29,209 nt of DNA from a virus: positions 1 to 29,209 of IMG/VR virus record IMGVR_UViG_3300034521_000108. One strand, given 5' to 3'. Positions 22,530 through 29,205 of this stretch are shown here, one piece after another. The notes under the pieces are model-generated. The model searched no databases. It saw only the letters and a program-made list of their open reading frames with translations, and was not told the DNA's origin. How positions within the stretch are numbered: position 1 is the stretch's first letter; every line of letters starts with the position of its first letter. The translations under genes were made by a program, and so were the position numbers.

Positions 22530-22793
22530 ATGCGGATCAAATGTCCGGAGTGCGGTGCAAGAGCAGTGATTAAATCCACCAATCCTATTCACCCGCAGCT
22601 AACTGAGGCGTACTGTGCCTGTAGTGATGTGAACTGCGGCCATACTTACGTTTTACAGGTATCGTTTAAACATACTCTCAGCCCCAGCAGAAAATCGCTG
22701 GACGACCTGCTGGTAGGATTGATCTGTTCGCTTGGTCAGAAACAGAAAGCAGAGTTGCTGGACAGGCTGAATCATTCAGGTGCAGCGGCATGA
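22530..22793 (+). CDS. ogr: Late transcription activator Ogr/Delta
   Basis: 87 residues with the zinc ligands of the family: C5 and C8 (KCPECGA), then C31 and C36 (ACSDVNCGH), in the C-X2-C-X22-C-X4-C spacing. Ogr-type proteins bind upstream of late promoters and contact RNA polymerase alpha. SD AAGGAG lies nine bases before the ATG. In P2, ogr is next to gene D at the far end of the late genes; here it follows the portal gene, 56 bases on, and ends at a terminator. It could thus be made from the P-Q transcript, giving positive feedback, or from a promoter in the 56-base gap. Confidence 0.92.
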   Translation: MRIKCPECGARAVIKSTNPIHPQLTEAYCACSDVNCGHTYVLQVSFKHTLSPSRKSLDDLLVGLICSLGQKQKAELLDRLNHSGAAA

Positions 22794-22796
22794 AAA

Positions 22797-22818
22797 AAGG
22801 CACCGTGCAGGGTGCCTT
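22797..22818. terminator. Bidirectional terminator between ogr and the early operon
   Basis: AAGGCACC (22797-22804), loop, GGTGCCTT (22811-22818) form an 8-bp stem with A-run before and T-run after. It lies between convergent genes and ends both the P-Q-ogr transcript and the early minus-strand operon. Confidence 0.85.
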
Positions 22819-22824
22819 ACTTTT

Positions 22825-23076
22825 TTACGCACTGGCCTCAGTCTTAATAAAGGCAATGCCATCTTTAAGGAATGCGTGATAATTTTTCCCACTTAAAGGA
22901 GACCTAACCAAAGCTGTAAATGGCAATAAAGCATCGACAATGTTAGCAATCTGCTCAAAACTGACTTCAAAGCGATCCATTGTCAGTTCATCAAAATCAG
23001 TCGTTTCATAAAGTTCATCACTGATATTAAACATCCCCATCAGTAATTCCTCATAAGAAAAATAATCCTGTTTCAT
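22825..23076 (-). CDS. Small acidic phage protein, unknown function
   Basis: 83 residues, acidic (MKQDYFSYEELLMGMFNISD, then ELYETTDFDELTMDRFEVSF). No motif or membrane segment recognised. It is the last gene of the early operon, overlaps the previous gene by ATGA, and its charge and size resemble small phage proteins that bind host proteins or mimic DNA, but no such role can be shown from sequence. Confidence 0.6.
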   Translation of the reverse strand: MKQDYFSYEELLMGMFNISDELYETTDFDELTMDRFEVSFEQIANIVDALLPFTALVRSPLSGKNYHAFLKDGIAFIKTEASA

Positions 23077-23384
23077 ACCGCCCTCTTTTTAGCCAGAATC
23101 TCACGACATAAATCAACACACTTATCACAGATATGTGCATTTCGGTTTCCCGTAATAAAAAGTATCCCTTCTTCGGTTGTATCCCGGTTACAAAAATCGC
23201 AATAGATACCCTCTACACGTTCGAGATTTTTAGTATTTGTTGTCGTTAACCAAGCGGCACGTGCCGCATTTGCACAATTCACAAGCTCAAGCGGCGTTAT
23301 TTTCTGGTTAATCATCAGCGTTTGCAGTCTGGCAGTGATACCAAGCAATTTTAATGATTTCGGATCGTACATTTGTTCTGGCAT
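23073..23384 (-). CDS. ClpX-type C4 zinc finger protein
   Basis: 103 residues. The C-terminal part has C62-X2-C65 (GIYCDFCNRD) and C86-X2-C89 (HICDKCVDLC), with the 'IYCDFC...ICDKCVDLCREIL' pattern of the zinc-binding domain of ClpX. The ATPase part is absent. In ClpX this domain dimerises and binds adaptors and substrates, so the phage protein may affect host ClpXP or act in replication, as the gene follows the primase gene by three bases. That role is inference. The N-terminal 55 residues are helical. Confidence 0.72.
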   Translation of the reverse strand: MPEQMYDPKSLKLLGITARLQTLMINQKITPLELVNCANAARAAWLTTTNTKNLERVEGIYCDFCNRDTTEEGILFITGNRNAHICDKCVDLCREILAKKRAV

Positions 23385-23387
23385 CTT

Positions 23388-26045
23388 TTATTTCTCCCGG
23401 CTAAATATCCAGCAACGGAATGTATCCGGCATCCGCTGCATATCCCCTTTACCACGATTATGGCGCTCACTTACCGTGCTGCGCGTGGTACTTTGTCTGA
23501 TGAACCGCCGTTCATTACCGTTTTTAAGCAACTTTTTAATTTCCGTTAAAGTGAACGGAATCCGCTGCCGGTGTGCTGCTGCAACTTCTTCCATATGGTT
23601 GAAATTAATTGCAATTTCATTTTCATCTGATGAATGATTGACGCCATAGGGTGCCAGTTCATCCAGGTAATCAAACAAATCCCAAAACTCCTGTACCATC
23701 GGGTGATCCTTTTTAAGCGCCTGACAACGTTCAATGGCCAGCGCGGTGATGGCTTCGCGCGTTTTTTCTATGCGTTCTACCGGTACCGGCACAACAAGCG
23801 CAAGCGCCTCCAGCAAGCCCACAAGCTGAGCGTGATTCTTTGCAATACGGATATGACGAATATTGCTGTTAGACTCCAGCGCATTCCTGGCGCGTTCGTA
23901 TCCCTTACCGAACGTCTGCATGATTTCTTTTTCTCGCATGGTGGCCAGTAGGGTAAATCCGGATACCTGGCTAACTGGGAGTTGTTCCAACCGCTCAGCA
24001 GCGTGGCGCGTCTGAATAGACTGCCCGCGTTTGTCGGTATATATATGGATAATACGCTCCAGAAACGCCTTGCTGCCGTCTGTATCAGCGTTCTGTGCAA
24101 TCACAATACTGCCCCTGAAAGGTGGTTCGTATGTCTCGTTATTGTTGGATTTTATCCCCACAGCACGGGAAGCACGGCCGTTATACAATGATTTCAGTTC
24201 ATCCCAGTCAAAAGCGCGTTGCTTGGCGTTATCCGTGGTACGATCGCCTTCGATTAACACAACCGGCAAGTTGCCGACCTGGGCAAAGTTACGCCCACGT
24301 GCTGCGGCCGTGGATTTAGAAGGATCAAAACCTTCGTATTCTTCACGGCCGGCGAGCTTCCACAGAAATTCAATCAGTGTGGATTTACCTGTCCCCGGTT
24401 CACCCACGATTTCCAGAAACGGGAATGACTTATCGCGCTCCCGGATTTGTTCAGCAAAAAGCGACCCCAGCCAGAATGCCAGCGCCACGTATCCCTTTTC
24501 ACCAAATGCCGTCCAGATATCGTCAATCCAGCCCGTGGTAAATTCATTCAGCTTTGGATTCAGATCCAGCGACGGTGTCAGGCTCAGGCTTTTTACACTG
24601 GCGTGATTGATTTCAAAATAGTCTTCATCGTTCATCTCATACAGTCGACCATCGCACACGGCCACACGGTTAAACAGCCACGCTGAATAATCTTTGTTGT
24701 AGCCAATAAAGTTCTGTGTCTTAACCTCTTTTATTTCAGGAAGCCGCATCTGGATGAACTTATCCAGTTGCTTGGTGCTGCCGGTGTATACCGCCCCTTT
24801 GGCGATATGTAGCAAACGTTTCTTAAACTCGGCGGAGCTGGTGAGCTGGTTCGCCGTGAAGGTATCCTTCACCGCTGGCCGGTTCGGCATGTTGACCTTA
24901 ACGTAATACCAGGACTCGTCAGTAGGTTCAGAACGCTGGAAATAGAGCGGAGTCAGCCAGCAGTTAGCTATTTCGGTCACACCGCCAGATTCTTTCACAG
25001 CCCGTTCTTTGGCTTCCCAGTCCTGGATAACTTCGGTACCGGTATTACTGATTCGTTCATAGGCTCGCATGTACCTGTCCAGATCCAGTTCAAACCAGTA
25101 CATGCGGGAATTGTGTTCAAAATAGAACGAATGCCACTCATTATGTTGATGCATGAGCAGCGCTTTTTCTGTCGGGCTTTTCGCCAGCAGAATATCGCCA
25201 TAGTAGCGATAATTTTTGATGTCCGATTTGCTGAACCGGCCACGCAGCAACAAGTCATTCCAGTCCATGCTGGAGGATGATTTAACCGGCTGCGCCGCGC
25301 GAACTTTCCAGCCAGCATCCTCACTACGGGCGGCGAACGCCAGCGTATGCTTTGTGCCGGCTTTATCACCATCAAATGCCCATACAAGGCGTGGGCGCGG
25401 TTTTTCGCCCAGTTCTTTGGCCAGCATATCCAGTGCTGCCAGCGGGTAGTTGTTACTGCTCAGTGTGGCAACCGCGGGTAAACCTGCCTGGCAAAGACTC
25501 AGCGCATTAAATATCCCCTCAGTGATCCAGATTTCGTTCACTTCCAGCAGATTGACAGAAGGTGGCACCCACCAGTGACCGACATAGCTCCCTTTAATAT
25601 TGGCTTTTTGCTTACCAAAGCGTTGGGGCTGGTCAATAATGCGCTCCCACGTCGCACCACATGCCAGCTTAAATTTGACTGTTGCCGATCCCATGCCATC
25701 TTTAACAAACGCGCCCTGAGTGAAAATGCCTTTCAGTGGTTCGGTATCCAGCCCTCTGGCCTCACGCAAATACGCCTCAGCAGCTGCGTGTGGGGTTTCC
25801 GGCGTGTCCTGATACCGCTTAGACCAGTCCTCAAAAATATCCGGGTACAGCTCTTTAACAACGACCTGATGGCCGCAGTTATTTTCGCGGCCACACTTCA
25901 GAATCCAGGGCTTATCTATGCTGGTGAATAATTCGCGCTTACGACACTTAGGGCATACACCCTGCTGCAAATACTTATCCCGCTCTTTAAACTCAAAATC
26001 CTGAACAAGACGGCGCACAACGTCCTGTTGTATCGTTGCGTTCAT
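23388..26045 (-). CDS. Replication protein: zinc finger, Toprim primase and ATPase/helicase
   Basis: 885 residues from ATG 26045; the frame opens 12 codons earlier, but MNATIQQDVV is the likelier start. Domains: a zinc site with C31-X2-C34 and C51/C57/H59; a Toprim fold with EIWITEG (171-177) and WAFDGDKAG (222-230), whose Glu and DxD hold metal; and an ATPase with Walker A GEPGTGKST (548-556) and Walker B-like VVLIEGD (595-601). The layout is that of phage primase-helicases related in plan to P4 alpha. It replaces the rolling-circle initiator gpA of P2, so replication is probably theta-type from an origin it recognises. The iteron array at 801-1083 is a candidate partner. The end overlaps nothing; the zinc-finger gene starts three bases on. 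Confidence 0.88.
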   Translation of the reverse strand: MNATIQQDVVRRLVQDFEFKERDKYLQQGVCPKCRKRELFTSIDKPWILKCGRENNCGHQVVVKELYPDIFEDWSKRYQDTPETPHAAAEAYLREARGLDTEPLKGIFTQGAFVKDGMGSATVKFKLACGATWERIIDQPQRFGKQKANIKGSYVGHWWVPPSVNLLEVNEIWITEGIFNALSLCQAGLPAVATLSSNNYPLAALDMLAKELGEKPRPRLVWAFDGDKAGTKHTLAFAARSEDAGWKVRAAQPVKSSSSMDWNDLLLRGRFSKSDIKNYRYYGDILLAKSPTEKALLMHQHNEWHSFYFEHNSRMYWFELDLDRYMRAYERISNTGTEVIQDWEAKERAVKESGGVTEIANCWLTPLYFQRSEPTDESWYYVKVNMPNRPAVKDTFTANQLTSSAEFKKRLLHIAKGAVYTGSTKQLDKFIQMRLPEIKEVKTQNFIGYNKDYSAWLFNRVAVCDGRLYEMNDEDYFEINHASVKSLSLTPSLDLNPKLNEFTTGWIDDIWTAFGEKGYVALAFWLGSLFAEQIRERDKSFPFLEIVGEPGTGKSTLIEFLWKLAGREEYEGFDPSKSTAAARGRNFAQVGNLPVVLIEGDRTTDNAKQRAFDWDELKSLYNGRASRAVGIKSNNNETYEPPFRGSIVIAQNADTDGSKAFLERIIHIYTDKRGQSIQTRHAAERLEQLPVSQVSGFTLLATMREKEIMQTFGKGYERARNALESNSNIRHIRIAKNHAQLVGLLEALALVVPVPVERIEKTREAITALAIERCQALKKDHPMVQEFWDLFDYLDELAPYGVNHSSDENEIAINFNHMEEVAAAHRQRIPFTLTEIKKLLKNGNERRFIRQSTTRSTVSERHNRGKGDMQRMPDTFRCWIFSREK

Positions 26046-26084
26046 ATATAATCCATGTGTGAAATGATGAATAAAAGGCAAAAA

Positions 26085-26303
26085 CTATATTCTGTACTGC
26101 TTGTTATATCTTTCATGCGTCATTAACTCCCAGCTTCTGCCCTTATCCTTACTAAGCAAACGCCAGCGATAGGAGACATGAACAGAGAAATAATGATTTG
26201 GTTTTATAACCTGATATATCTTTTTGCCGTTGTAATATTCTGTCAGCGCTGAAAATGCCTTGTTAATGACACTTTCACTTGCATGAGAGGTCACTTTCAG
26301 CAT
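26085..26303 (-). CDS. ParE-toxin-like small protein
   Basis: 72 basic residues (MLKVTSHASESVINKAFSAL, then HVSYRWRLLSKDKGRSWELM). The 'Y.V......YRWRLL......W.LMTHE.YN' pattern is that of small phage proteins labelled ParE toxin-like. No antitoxin gene is adjacent: neighbours are the exonuclease and the primase. A toxin function is therefore unlikely to be the main role; it may be an accessory replication or host-takeover protein. The assignment is by pattern. Confidence 0.55.
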   Translation of the reverse strand: MLKVTSHASESVINKAFSALTEYYNGKKIYQVIKPNHYFSVHVSYRWRLLSKDKGRSWELMTHERYNKQYRI

Positions 26304-26305
26304 AG

Positions 26306-26875
26306 TTATTTCACACTGGCTATTTTAACGAGATAAGTCCAGACGTAAGACACTAGTTTAGCCTGATAAATAGCGTCATATAGTGCATGGTGCGGTGTGC
26401 CTTCAAATTTAATAATATTTTTGATGTTCAAACCTAAATCTTTGGCCAGCGCATTTATCGTCCTGACATCCCGGTCATTCCAGTAATTCCACATCGGGCT
26501 TAACAAACCTACCTTATTTGCAGCATGGCGTAGGATAACGTTATCAAACGACGCTCCATTACCCCAAACCTGTAAATGATGTGCATCAGTGAGTTCACTG
26601 ATAAAGTGGAAAAGGTCAGAAATGGCCGTATCCAGCGGATAATTCGCATCATTAATAATCTCGCTCCTTGCTTCGGAGGACTGACGCAGCCACCACAGAA
26701 CTGTATCGGCTCCCATAGTGCAGTCGTAATCAACGCTACTTGCCAGACTGACACGGCGATAGAAAGTTTCCCCCATTTCGCCATTTTCCGGATTAAATAA
26801 TACAGCGCCAATAGCGGTAATTGCTGCCGTTGGTTTGTTATCCATTGTTTCAAGATCAATCATTAAATGTTTCAT
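26306..26875 (-). CDS. DEDD-type 3'-5' exonuclease
   Basis: 189 residues. Motif I is MIDLETMDN (D7, E9), motif II is VWGNGASFDN (D111), and motif III is TPHHALYDAI (H163, D167), giving the full DEDDh set. The 'WGNGASFD' form is that of the exonuclease family (Rv2179c-like/ExoVIII-like) common in phages. It may process DNA or RNA ends during replication or recombination. It is transcribed with the primase and lies 15 bases after the preceding gene. Confidence 0.85.
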   Translation of the reverse strand: MKHLMIDLETMDNKPTAAITAIGAVLFNPENGEMGETFYRRVSLASSVDYDCTMGADTVLWWLRQSSEARSEIINDANYPLDTAISDLFHFISELTDAHHLQVWGNGASFDNVILRHAANKVGLLSPMWNYWNDRDVRTINALAKDLGLNIKNIIKFEGTPHHALYDAIYQAKLVSYVWTYLVKIASVK

Positions 26876-26890
26876 AGCATTCCCTTAACG

Positions 26891-27211
26891 TTAAACAGCT
26901 TTCAGACTAGAATTGCCTTTTCTCATTACTCCTGAAGCAAGAGAAGAAAGCACAGGAATATTATCTTCCGTTGGTATATCGCCCTTAAATGCCATCAGGG
27001 TAATTTTGTGAAGCTCTGCAAAATCATCAACATCATTATTAAATCGTGCCGTTGCTGATATTCCTTCCAGACATTTTGCCAGCTGAAGATTCAATTCCAT
27101 TAAATGAATACCGTCACTATGGACAGAGAAATTTTCTTTATCAATCGCTGTTGCCTGTGCGTGATAGCTTTGCAACAAGTTTCGAATAAGCGTGGCATAT
27201 TTGCTTTTCAT
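26891..27211 (-). CDS. Early phage protein, unknown function
   Basis: 106 residues from ATG 27211; a GTG at 27223 is also in frame and neither has a clear Shine-Dalgarno. The protein is mostly helical (KSKYATLIRNLLQSYHAQAT, LNLQLAKCLEGISATARFNN), with no recognised motif. Position directly after cox is where P2 and 186 carry small early genes such as B or apl-adjacent genes. No function can be given. Confidence 0.6.
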   Translation of the reverse strand: MKSKYATLIRNLLQSYHAQATAIDKENFSVHSDGIHLMELNLQLAKCLEGISATARFNNDVDDFAELHKITLMAFKGDIPTEDNIPVLSSLASGVMRKGNSSLKAV

Positions 27212-27244
27212 AATTAATTTCACATTATCTAATGAAGTTAATAT

Positions 27245-27532
27245 TTAATTCTGAGTTCTGGATTTTTCGGTTGTGAATAGCCGATTTTTCCAATCATGCC
27301 ATTCTGGGGGAGCCTCTTTTGCAAGATGTTCCGCATAAGCATCCCACTCACCACGATGAATATATATTTCGCCACCTTTCTTTGATGGGTTTTGAGGGTC
27401 TTTCATGCGGATCACCGGCAGTTTCCCAGCCGTGGCCATCTTGCGAATTGCAGCTGGTGTTTTGCCTATATATTCAGCAAAAAGCTCAGGGGTCACCAAC
27501 TCTGAAAGCGCGTTTTCAGCTAGCTCCTTCAT
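27245..27532 (-). CDS. cox: Cox-like excisionase and repressor of C transcription
   Basis: 95 residues with an N-terminal winged-helix-like segment (LVTPELFAEYIGKTPAAIRK, MATAGKLPVIRM) of the P2 Cox family. Cox promotes excision by bending attP and represses the lysogenic promoter, so one protein links lytic choice to excision. A strong SD (GGAGGA at 27546-27541) precedes ATG 27532 by eight bases. It is the first gene of the early operon, facing away from C, as in P2. Candidate binding repeats lie both in the switch and at attR. Confidence 0.88.
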   Translation of the reverse strand: MKELAENALSELVTPELFAEYIGKTPAAIRKMATAGKLPVIRMKDPQNPSKKGGEIYIHRGEWDAYAEHLAKEAPPEWHDWKNRLFTTEKSRTQN

Positions 27533-27560
27533 CTGTGATATCCTCCGTTAGTTTGGGTTC

Positions 27561-27594
27561 CTAGTACGCTTTAAGGTGTATTAGGGTTTAAAAG
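27561..27594. repeat. Candidate Cox-binding repeat, switch copy
   Basis: This stretch is nearly the same as 28991-29022 beside attR, with GGTGTATTAGGGT (27575-27587) identical in both. Within it TTAAGG (27571) and TTAGGG (27581) are 10 bp apart. A protein that must bind both the switch and attP is Cox, so these are its likely sites. It overlaps the -10 of the proposed early promoter. Confidence 0.6.
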
Positions 27595-27605
27595 TCGTTA
27601 ATCAA
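27578..27605 (-). promoter_or_regulatory. Candidate early promoter Pe
   Basis: On the minus strand, TTGATT (27605-27600) and TAATAC (27583-27578) form a -35/-10 pair with 16-bp spacing, upstream of cox. The proposed operator repeat at 27594-27610 covers the -35, which fits repression by C. Confidence 0.5.
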
Positions 27606-27635
27606 CAACCAAAGAATAGTCGTTAGGTAACAACC
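27594..27635. promoter_or_regulatory. Candidate C operator: two direct repeats
   Basis: GTCGTTAATCAACAACC (27594-27610) and GTCGTTAGGTAACAACC (27619-27635) are 17-bp repeats with three mismatches, 25 bp apart start to start. P2 C binds two direct repeats about two helical turns apart. The left copy covers the -35 of Pe and the right copy touches the C start codon. Confidence 0.68.
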
Positions 27636-27935
27636 ATGTCAAGAGACTATGCGGATAAACTCCGACAAATTAGGAAAGCAGAAGGAATGACACAGAAGGT
27701 ATTTTCAGAGCGTACGGGGTTAGCTCTGGGTACGATCAAGTCATACGAGGCAGGACATCAATCGGCAAGGTCAGAAATTGTTGAGCGAGTTGTGAGCGTT
27801 TTACAGTTTGAAAAATATACACTTTGGCTAATGACAAACAAAACAGCTCCAGCAGCAGGGCAAATAGCTCCGTCTCTCTCCCCTGATGGGCAAGACGGCA
27901 AAAACTCATCCCACTCCACCCAAAAGGTTGGTTAA
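27636..27935 (+). CDS. C: Lysogeny repressor C (P2-type)
   Basis: 99 residues, the same length as P2 C. An N-terminal helix-turn-helix (KLRQIRKAEGMTQKVFSERT, LALGTIKSYEAG) is followed by the family C-terminal part: FEKYTLWLMTNKTAPAAGQI and a final PSLSPDGQDG...SHSTQKVG, closely like the end of P2 C. It is a short repressor without a self-cleavage domain, so the prophage should not be SOS-inducible by RecA in the lambda manner. No Shine-Dalgarno is visible before the ATG, which lies right after the operator. Confidence 0.92.
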   Translation: MSRDYADKLRQIRKAEGMTQKVFSERTGLALGTIKSYEAGHQSARSEIVERVVSVLQFEKYTLWLMTNKTAPAAGQIAPSLSPDGQDGKNSSHSTQKVG

Positions 27936-28001
27936 TTGTTTGTTTTTTCTATGCGTTAAATCAAAAGTTACATAATGACGCAGATATCGGAGGGCTTCGC
28001 T

Positions 28002-28994
28002 ATGTCGATTAAGAAGCTCGATGATGGTCGTTTTGAAGTGGACGTAAGACCGCGCGGAACTTCAGGGAGAAGGATTCGTCGCAAATTTAGTCGTAAAGCG
28101 GAGGCTCAGGCATATGAAAAGTATGTTCTGACAAACTTCCATGATAAAGAGTGGCAGGACAAACCCGCAGACAGAAGACTACTGTCTGATTTGATTGCTA
28201 TATGGTGGAGTTACCACGGAAAGAATCACAATTATGGTGACTCATATAAAAAGCGCCTGGATAAAATCAATCGCGAAATGGCCGAACCCAGAGTGTACGA
28301 ACTTACCCGTAACTTTTTGATGAAACATCGTGCAGAAAGACTTCATAGCGGAGTCTCGGCCGGAACGGTTAACAGGGATTTCTGTGTTATGTCCAGCATG
28401 TTCAGTCTGTTGATCGATATGGAGGAGTTTCACCACGAAAACCCATTCCATACTGTGAAGAAACTGCGTCTGGAAAATACAGAAATGTCGTTTCTGTCAG
28501 AAGAAGAAATCCGCAACTTGCTGAATGCTCTTACCGGGGATGACCGCAGGGTTGTCGTTCTGTGCCTGAATACAGGTGCACGATGGGGAGAGGCCAGTAA
28601 TCTCAAAGCTGAACACGTTATAAGTAACCGTGTTACGTTTGTTAAGACTAAAACAGGCCCAGCTCGTACCGTACCGATATCAAAGGAAATCGCGGACTAT
28701 ATCCTCACGCGCAAATCGGGGAAATTATTCGATACCAACTATGAACGGGTTCGTGATGTTCTTCGTAGGATAAAGCCAGACTTACCGAAAGGTCAGGCAT
28801 TGCATGTTTTACGCCATACCTTTGCAACGCATTTCATGATCAACGGTGGAAATATCATCACGCTACAGCGCATTCTGGGGCATACGACAATTGAGCAAAC
28901 AATGACATATGCACACTTCGCCCCCGATTATCTGACTGATGCAATACGCTTTAATCCAATGCGCGGGAGTGTCCACATAATGTCCATGAACTAG
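28002..28994 (+). CDS. int: Integrase, tyrosine recombinase of P2 type
   Basis: 330 residues from ATG 28002, chosen for its SD (CGGAGGG) and for the start MSIKKLDDGRFEVDVRP, which matches P2 Int; the frame opens earlier at 27975. Catalytic residues: R194 (TGARWGE), K217 region (VKTKTG), H268 and R271 (LHVLRHTFATHF), H294 (ILGHT) and Y303 (MTYAHF). It recombines attP in the raiA-pheL gap. It follows C in the same direction, so lysogenic transcription covers both. It ends just before the arm sites and attR. Confidence 0.95.
   Translation: MSIKKLDDGRFEVDVRPRGTSGRRIRRKFSRKAEAQAYEKYVLTNFHDKEWQDKPADRRLLSDLIAIWWSYHGKNHNYGDSYKKRLDKINREMAEPRVYELTRNFLMKHRAERLHSGVSAGTVNRDFCVMSSMFSLLIDMEEFHHENPFHTVKKLRLENTEMSFLSEEEIRNLLNALTGDDRRVVVLCLNTGARWGEASNLKAEHVISNRVTFVKTKTGPARTVPISKEIADYILTRKSGKLFDTNYERVRDVLRRIKPDLPKGQALHVLRHTFATHFMINGGNIITLQRILGHTTIEQTMTYAHFAPDYLTDAIRFNPMRGSVHIMSMN
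28970..28990. promoter_or_regulatory. Candidate integrase arm-type sites, attR side
   Basis: TGTCCACATA (28970-28979) and TGTCCATGAA (28981-28990) are 11 bp apart and overlap the end of int. The same 10-mer lies at 171-180 beside attL. Confidence 0.55.
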
Positions 28995-29022
28995 GGCATT
29001 TTAGGGTGTATTAGGGTAAAAG
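28991..29022. repeat. Candidate Cox-binding repeat, attR copy
   Basis: Near-copy of 27561-27594, with TTAGGG at 29001 and 29011 (10-bp spacing). It lies between the arm sites and the core, where P2 Cox binds to favour excision. Confidence 0.6.
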
Positions 29023-29059
29023 AGGCGCTCATAACATATTGATTTATCAATGAGCGCCT
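29023..29059 (+). terminator. Candidate int terminator
   Basis: AGGCGCTCAT (29023-29032) and ATGAGCGCCT (29050-29059) form a 10-bp stem around an inner TTGATttATCAA hairpin (29039-29050), followed by TTATTT. The T-run is weak, so the hairpin may end C-int transcription imperfectly or protect the mRNA. Confidence 0.55.
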
Positions 29060-29077
29060 TATTTGACGGGCTTTATA

Positions 29078-29099
29078 AACGCACCTTCGGGCGCGTTTT
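29078..29099. other. attR core
   Basis: The right copy of the crossover repeat; AACGCACC TTCG GGCGCGTT with a following T-run. The hairpin has one stem mismatch (A at 29083). The 16 bases 29084-29099 are identical to attL. Crossover must lie inside this identical part or the 22-bp extended one. Confidence 0.88.
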
Positions 29100-29102
29100 T
29101 TG

Positions 29103-29132
29103 TTGACAGGGTGAAAACAGTACGGGTACTTT
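29103..29132 (+). promoter_or_regulatory. pheL-pheA promoter
   Basis: TTGACA (29103-29108) is followed by TACTTT (29127-29132) at 18-bp spacing, about 26 bases before the pheL start. The sequence keeps the layout of the enteric pheA promoter. The attR core ends three bases before the -35, so integration does not remove the promoter. Confidence 0.7.
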
Positions 29133-29157
29133 ACTGACGTAGCCAAAGGAAAATTAC

Positions 29158-29205
29158 ATGAAACTTGTTCCGTTCTTCTTCGCATTCTTTTTTACCTTCC
29201 CCTGA
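29158..29205 (+). CDS. pheL: PheL leader peptide of the pheA operon
   Basis: The 15-residue peptide [15 protein letters not shown] has seven phenylalanines. Ribosome stalling at these codons when charged tRNA-Phe is low prevents formation of the attenuator, so pheA (chorismate mutase-prephenate dehydratase) is transcribed. E. coli PheL is [15 protein letters not shown]; two residues differ. SD AAAGGAAA lies upstream. pheA itself is outside the window. Confidence 0.95.
   Translation: [15 protein letters not shown]

Larger units (their letters stand above)
111..29099. mobile_element. Complete P2-like prophage between raiA and pheL
   Basis: The element is bounded by a 16-bp perfect direct repeat (CCTTCGGGCGCGTTTT at 111-126 and 29084-29099), which extends to 22 bp with one mismatch. 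It carries an integrase at the right end and, from the switch outward, a P2-type repressor, Cox, a replication module, Ogr activator, terminase, portal, capsid genes, lysis genes and a full contractile-tail set. All major genes have uninterrupted frames and normal lengths, so a functional prophage is plausible. The size of about 29 kb is slightly below P2 itself (about 33 kb). Confidence 0.95.
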
